Assembly (NCBI GenBank): GCA_028290225.1
Contig: JAQGKH010000228.1
Coordinates: forward strand, 1-16,265
Source: Devosia sp.
GTDB taxonomy: Bacteria; Pseudomonadota; Alphaproteobacteria; Rhizobiales; Devosiaceae
Reading direction: 5' to 3'
DNA: 16,265 nt
The first letter of the stretch is position 1. Every line of letters begins with the position of its first letter. The notes beneath the pieces were generated by a model, which worked only from the letters and a program-made list of their open reading frames with translations, ran no database searches and was not told where the DNA came from. This document shows positions 12,886-16,265 of the stretch, in pieces. Position numbers and translations under genes: made by a program.

Positions 12886-14736
12886 ATGGACCAACTGACC
12901 AGCCCCGCCCGCCCCACGATCCGGCGCGAGCAGGAAATGAAATTCGGCACCCAGATCACGGCTTCCGGCGTGCGCTTCCGCCTCTGGGCACCACAGTGTC
13001 AAACCGTTGGGCTCAAGATCATCGGTGCGGGAACGCTGCCAATGCAGGCAACCGAGCGGGGCTGGTTCGAGCTCGAAGTGCCCGGAGCGGGTGCTGGAAC
13101 GCGCTATCTGTTTGTGATCGATGGCGAACTGGAAGTGCCCGATCCGGCGTCGCGCTTCCAGCCCGAGGATGTCGACGGGCCCAGCGAAGTGGTCGATCCC
13201 CTGGCCTATGAATGGCGCGACCGGGGCTGGCGCGGACGGCCCTGGGAAGAAACCGTGTTCTACCAGCTCCATATCGGCACTTTCACCGAGCAAGGCACCT
13301 TCCTGTCCACCATCGACAAGCTCGACTACTTGGTGGATCTGGGCATCACCGCCATTCAACTGCTGCCCCTGGGCGATTTCAAGGGCCGCTGGAACTGGGG
13401 CTATGATGGGGCGATGCTGTTTGCGCCCGATTCCAGCTATGGGCGCCCAGAAGACCTCAAGGCGCTGGTGGATGCCGCCCATGCGCGCGGGCTGATGATC
13501 TTTCTGGATGTGATCTACAACCATTTCGGGCCCAAGGGGAATTACCTGCCCGCTTATGCCCCGGTGATGACCGAGAAGCACAAGACGCCCTGGGGTGCCG
13601 CCCTCAATTATGACGACGAGGGCTCCCCCACCGTGCGCGACCTGGTGTTTGCCAATGTGCGCTTCTGGCTGAACGAGTACCGGTTCGACGGGCTGCGCCT
13701 CGATGCGGTCCATGCCATCGAAGATAGCGGCCCCAAGCATCTGCTGCAGGAGCTGGCTGAACAAACCCGAGCGGCCACCGATGGACGCTATATTCATCTG
13801 GTGCAGGAAAATTCCAAGAACCAGGCCCGCTGGTTCCGCCGGCAAGCGGATGGCACGACCCGGCTATACGATGCACAGTGGAACGACGACGTGCATCATT
13901 GCCTGCATGTGGCGGCCACCGGGGAAAGCTTCTGGTATTACGAGAACTATGCCGGGCGCACCGAGCTGCTGGGCCGCTCGCTGGCCGAAGGCTATGCCTA
14001 TCAGGGCGAGGTCACCCCGCATGAAGGCGAGCCCAAGGGCGAACCAAGCGGCTTTCTGCCCAGCACCGCCTTCGTGGCCTTCATCCAGAACCATGACCAG
14101 ATCGGCAACCGTCCCTTTGGCGAACGGATCGGGCAGCTGGTGCCCGCCGCGGTGACGCGAGTGCTGGCCGCCATCTACCTGCTGTCGCCGCAGATCCCCA
14201 TGGTGTTCATGGGCGAGGAATGGGACAGCAAGCGGCCATTCCTGTTCTTCACCGATGTGGGCGAGGATCTGGCGGAGGCGATCCGCAAGGGCCGGCGCGA
14301 AGAAATGCGCCACATGATCGGCGACAGCGAGCCCGACCGATTGCCGCCCGATCCAATGGCGGAGGAAACCTTCCGTGCCTGCAAGCTGGATTGGAGCGAG
14401 CCCGACGAAGCCCAGACGGGCAGCCATCTGGCCCTTTATCGATCGCTGTTGGCCCTGCGCAACCAGGAGATCGTGCCGCGGCTGCGCGGCCTGCAAGGCC
14501 ATGCGGGCCGCTACGAGATCCTGGGTGACAAGGCGGTGCGGGTCAGCTGGACGCTGGGGGACGGCTCGAGCCTCGTGCTGAGCGCCAATCTGGGCTCCGA
14601 GCCGGTAGGCGGGCTCGATCTGGATGCCCATCCCCATCTGTGGGTGGAAGGCCGCGCCGGGGGCGATACGCTCCAGCCCTGGAGCGCCGTGTTCGACCTG
14701 CATGCCGCCCCGGGACAGGGAACAAGCGCGGGGTAA
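12886..14736 (+). CDS. treZ: Malto-oligosyltrehalose trehalohydrolase
   Basis: A 616-residue GH13 enzyme that cleaves maltooligosyl-trehalose to free trehalose, the second step of the TreY-TreZ route from glycogen or starch-like glucans, in the cytoplasm. The N-terminal beta domain (GVRFRLWAPQCQTVGLKI) precedes the barrel, which starts at about FYQLHIGTFTEQGTFLSTIDKLDYLVDLGITAIQLLPLGDFKGRWNWGYDG. Catalytic residues are D273 in GLRLDAVHAI (nucleophile), E308 in HLVQENSKN (acid/base) and D404 in QNHDQIGNR (transition-state stabiliser). IYNHFGPKGNY and VFMGEEW are also typical. The start at 12886 has an AGAGGAAAG ribosome site; an ATG 17 codons on (12937) is a weaker alternative. The expected partner treY is not in the window, so the pathway must be completed elsewhere. 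Trehalose fits the stress theme of its neighbours. Confidence 0.95.
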   Translation: MDQLTSPARPTIRREQEMKFGTQITASGVRFRLWAPQCQTVGLKIIGAGTLPMQATERGWFELEVPGAGAGTRYLFVIDGELEVPDPASRFQPEDVDGPSEVVDPLAYEWRDRGWRGRPWEETVFYQLHIGTFTEQGTFLSTIDKLDYLVDLGITAIQLLPLGDFKGRWNWGYDGAMLFAPDSSYGRPEDLKALVDAAHARGLMIFLDVIYNHFGPKGNYLPAYAPVMTEKHKTPWGAALNYDDEGSPTVRDLVFANVRFWLNEYRFDGLRLDAVHAIEDSGPKHLLQELAEQTRAATDGRYIHLVQENSKNQARWFRRQADGTTRLYDAQWNDDVHHCLHVAATGESFWYYENYAGRTELLGRSLAEGYAYQGEVTPHEGEPKGEPSGFLPSTAFVAFIQNHDQIGNRPFGERIGQLVPAAVTRVLAAIYLLSPQIPMVFMGEEWDSKRPFLFFTDVGEDLAEAIRKGRREEMRHMIGDSEPDRLPPDPMAEETFRACKLDWSEPDEAQTGSHLALYRSLLALRNQEIVPRLRGLQGHAGRYEILGDKAVRVSWTLGDGSSLVLSANLGSEPVGGLDLDAHPHLWVEGRAGGDTLQPWSAVFDLHAAPGQGTSAG

Positions 14737-14744
14737 GCCGTGTT
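14719..14744 (+). promoter_or_regulatory. Low-confidence EcfG-like promoter at the treZ stop
   Basis: GGAAC at 14719-14723, a 17-base spacer and TGTT at 14741-14744: one mismatch from GGAAC-N16-17-CGTT. It would serve the small gene starting at 14776 and overlaps the end of treZ. Confidence 0.25.
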
Positions 14745-14775
14745 ACCCCAGCACCAGCAAATGGAGGGTTCGATC

Positions 14776-15096
14776 TTGCAACATCATGTGTATCGCCTGG
14801 TGCCGGTGGCGGGGCCGAACGATCCCAACTGGGGTCGGGCCGTGCCCCAGGGCGAGGTGGTGGTGCGGGCGCTGTCCTCAGGCGACGCCCGGGTCGTGGC
14901 GTCACATGGGGAAGCGGCGGCCATCACCCTGCGTGAGCCGCTCGCCACCACGCAGGTGGAAGCCAGCGCCCTGCGCGATCCCAAGCTCTACCATGTGGTG
15001 CAGGACACCAGCGGGCGCTATTCGGCCGAAGGGCCCCGCGCCGTGCTGCAGGCCATGTTCCAGGTGCCCGAGAATTACGTGATCAGTTCAGACTGA
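14776..15096 (+). CDS. Small protein of unknown function
   Basis: An open frame of about 106 residues ending IDENTICALLY for three possible starts: GTG 14740, ATG 14761 and TTG 14776. TTG at 14776 is preferred because GGAGG at 14763-14767 lies 8 bases upstream, whereas the other two lack a ribosome site; with ATG 14761 the product would have 111 residues. The sequence runs QHHVYRLVPVAGPNDPNWGRA, then VVVRALSSGDARVVASHGEAAAI, then LYHVVQDTSGRYSAEGPRAVLQA. It is soluble, with no signal or membrane segment, and looks like a small alpha/beta protein with strands in each half. I do not recognise a named family. It follows treZ by 39 bases on the same strand, so co-expression with trehalose synthesis is likely. 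Codon use resembles the neighbours. Confidence 0.7.
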   Translation: MQHHVYRLVPVAGPNDPNWGRAVPQGEVVVRALSSGDARVVASHGEAAAITLREPLATTQVEASALRDPKLYHVVQDTSGRYSAEGPRAVLQAMFQVPENYVISSD

Positions 15097-15104
15097 GGAC
15101 GGCG

Positions 15105-15278
15105 CTAGTCGCTCCCCACATCGACTTCGCCACCTTCCTTGTCGGCCAGCGCCCCGGTTCCGGGGGTTTTTTCGTCGTCGGTCAGCTCCTCGCGCGCATG
15201 CGGCCCGGCCGGCGGGCTGGGAGCGGGCTTGTCGTTGTGGTTGTCATTGTCGTTGTGGCCGCCGGGTTGTTGCGTCAT
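15105..15278 (-). CDS. Small acidic, probably disordered stress protein (57 residues)
   Basis: Start at 15278 with AAGGAG (complement of 15286-15291) 7 bases upstream; an in-frame ATG farther up lacks such a site and would overlap the promoter. The product has an Asn/Asp/His-rich opening (GGHNDNDNHNDK), a Pro-rich middle (PAPSPPAGP) and an acidic end (REELTDDEKTPGTGALADKEGGEVDVGSD). No hydrophobic core is visible, so it is likely intrinsically disordered, like hydrophilin-type desiccation proteins. I do not recognise a family. A textbook EcfG/RpoE2-type promoter directly upstream supports it being a real, stress-induced gene. It is convergent with the preceding gene, with 8 bases between stops. 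Confidence 0.75.
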   Translation of the reverse strand: MTQQPGGHNDNDNHNDKPAPSPPAGPHAREELTDDEKTPGTGALADKEGGEVDVGSD

Positions 15279-15304
15279 GGCAAGGCTCCTTGTGCTGGAG
15301 CTAG

Positions 15305-15329
15305 AACGCCCCCGCGCCGGCGCTGTTCC
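15305..15329 (-). promoter_or_regulatory. EcfG/RpoE2-type general stress promoter
   Basis: Read on the minus strand, GGAAC (15329-15325), 16 bases, CGTT (15308-15305): an exact match to the alphaproteobacterial EcfG consensus GGAAC-N16-17-CGTT. It is about 26 bases upstream of the start codon at 15278, leaving just room for the leader with its AAGGAG. Confidence 0.8.
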
Positions 15330-15453
15330 CTGACTGCCTGTGCGGGCAGCGGCGCATATCGGCATTCAAGCGGCGGCCGGCAGATCGTATCGGATTTGAA
15401 ATGGGCGCCCACTGTGCTAGCGATATTGCCGAAATCAGGACAGCAGGACCCTT

Positions 15454-16146
15454 GTGAGTTCAACCGGTGACATGGGCAACGCCGCCCCTGGCTTGATCAA
15501 GCGGCCGACGCGCCTGGGCGAGGAAGTTTACAACGCCATTTACGGGCAGCTGATGTCGCGCCAGATTGCGCCGGGAGGCCGGATATCGGTGGACCGGCTG
15601 GTGCGCGAGCTTGGCGTGTCGCAAACGCCGATCCGCGAGGCGCTGTCGCGGCTGGAAGCCCAGGGTCTCGAGGTCAAGACGCATCTGGTCGGCTACAGCG
15701 CCGCCGAACAACTGGATCGACGGCGGCTGGAGCAGCTTTACGAGCTGCGGCTGTTGCTGGAGCCGTTTGCCGCCGCGCGGGCGGCTCGGAACATGTCCGC
15801 CGAGGAGCGGTAGGCGCTGGGCTAGCTGGCCGAGGCGATGCGCGCCAGCGCGAACGATCCACCCGCCGAGGCCTATCGGCATTTTGCCAGGCTCGACAGC
15901 GACTTCCATGACCTGATTGCCCAGGTCAGCGGCAATGAACTGGTGCAGGAAACCCTGGCCAACCTGCACACGCATGTGCATCTGTTCCGCTTGTTCTACC
16001 ATGCGCGGGTGACCAGCGACGCGGTGCAGGAGCATCAAGGGATCATCGATGCGCTGGCGGCGGGCGATGCAAACGGGGCCGAAGCGGCGATGCGCCACCA
16101 TCTGGAGCGTTCGCGCGCCCGGTTCACCGACGCGTTTGCCGGGTAA
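15454..16146 (+). pseudogene. GntR/FadR-type (FCD) regulator interrupted by two in-frame amber codons
   Basis: From GTG 15454 (CAGGA 7 bases upstream; ATG 15472 is the alternative) the frame encodes a GntR winged helix (LGEEVYNAIYGQLMSRQIAPGGRISVDRLVRELGVSQTPIREALSRLEAQGLEV, residues 21-74) and the first FCD helix (LYELRLLLEPFAAARAA). It then meets TAG at 15811-15813 and again at 15823-15825, with ALG between. The same frame continues without a shift to a normal TAA at 16144 and supplies the rest of the FCD domain, including the likely metal ligands D148, H152, H194 and H216 (numbering across the stops). Restoring both codons would give a full-length 230-residue regulator. The short product would have DNA binding but no ligand domain. 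It is either a recent pseudogene or a sequence error. The neighbouring RidA gene suggests a role in amino acid or imine metabolism. Confidence 0.8.
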
Positions 16147-16176
16147 GGCTCTCGCCCGCCGGAGCGCGCAAGAGCC
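16147..16176. terminator. Possible bidirectional hairpin between convergent genes
   Basis: GGCTCT (16147-16152) pairs with AGAGCC (16171-16176) across an 18-base GC-rich loop, exactly between the stop codons of the GntR gene and the RidA-family gene. The stem is short and has no T-run, so this is tentative. Confidence 0.3.
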
Positions 16177-16184
16177 CAATGCCT

Positions 16185-16265
16185 TCAGGCCTTGGCAGCC
16201 TCGACCTGGATTTCCACCAGCACGTCGGGCATGGCGAGGCGGGCTTCCACCGTGGCGCGCACGGG
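16185..16265 (-). CDS. RidA/YjgF-family protein, C-terminal fragment (runs off window)
   Basis: The minus strand from 16265 reads PVRATVEARLAMPDVLVEIQVEAAKA and stops at 16187-16185. This is the conserved end of the Rid family: the active-site Arg in [PS]-x-R-[AST]-x-V and the Glu in L-V-E-I-[ED]-x-x-A. Family members hydrolyse reactive enamine/imine intermediates from PLP enzymes such as threonine dehydratase (RidA proper) or serve catabolic pathways. Only 26 residues are visible, so the subfamily cannot be judged. It converges on the GntR gene, a common arrangement for catabolic RidA relatives. Confidence 0.7.
   Translation of the reverse strand, partial: PVRATVEARLAMPDVLVEIQVEAAKA

Noticed and set aside
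12532..13845. A 437-codon open frame on the minus strand spanning the DUF6894 gene and half of treZ
   Set aside because: Rich in His, Gln, Gly, Pro and Arg, as expected for antisense of GC-rich genes, with no domain or ribosome site. It lies opposite two well-supported genes.
15811..15825. TAG read as pyrrolysine
   Set aside because: Neither the family nor the suspected host lineage supports pyrrolysine use; mutation or sequencing error is far simpler.

Overview
The window is GC-rich (I estimate the mid-60s percent by eye) and densely coding. Protein families, codon choice and a GGAAC-N16-CGTT promoter point to an alphaproteobacterium of the Hyphomicrobiales. Devosia and relatives (Devosiaceae) are my best guess, by inference only. 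No gene-free stretch exceeds 300 bases. I see no rRNA, tRNA, CRISPR array, insertion sequence or prophage.

Left part (1-4542): the N-terminal part of a TetR regulator (minus strand, running off the window) is divergent from ilvA, the allosteric threonine dehydratase. A cluster of GATTGA/TCAATC half-sites lies between them. Next come an exported protein of unknown function, a hairpin, a HAD-family pyrimidine 5'-nucleotidase whose start is fused to an odd 11-bp triplicated leader, and a convergent VOC/glyoxalase-fold gene.

Metal block (4663-7977): a fused permease/ATPase ABC exporter, an ArsR/SmtB-type regulator carrying a SmtB-like alpha-5 zinc ligand set, and a CDF zinc exporter with a His/Asp-rich N-terminus. 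A textbook ArsR/SmtB palindrome lies directly upstream of the CDF gene, not upstream of the regulator.

Stress block (8070-15278): a YciE ferritin-like protein; a tightly coupled trio (DUF883-like LEA-like membrane protein, holin-like YqjE protein, DUF3618 protein); a YihY/BrkB membrane protein; a DUF6894 protein; TreZ (trehalose release); a small conserved-looking protein; and a 57-residue acidic protein on the minus strand. The acidic gene has a textbook general-stress (EcfG/RpoE2-type) promoter, and weaker relatives of that promoter precede yciE and the trio. Two trio proteins carry long runs of 11-residue repeats of the LEA type around membrane segments and end in Gly/Ser tails. One tail is a [G/S]Y[G/S] low-complexity domain. 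The other protein also has six tandem 11-residue D-x-x-G repeats of a different kind. Taken together this looks like an osmotic/desiccation island with membrane-tethered protectant proteins plus trehalose, and it is the most novel part of the window.

Right edge (15454-16265): a GntR/FCD regulator interrupted by two in-frame amber codons only 12 bases apart, facing the C-terminal end of a RidA-family gene that runs off the window.
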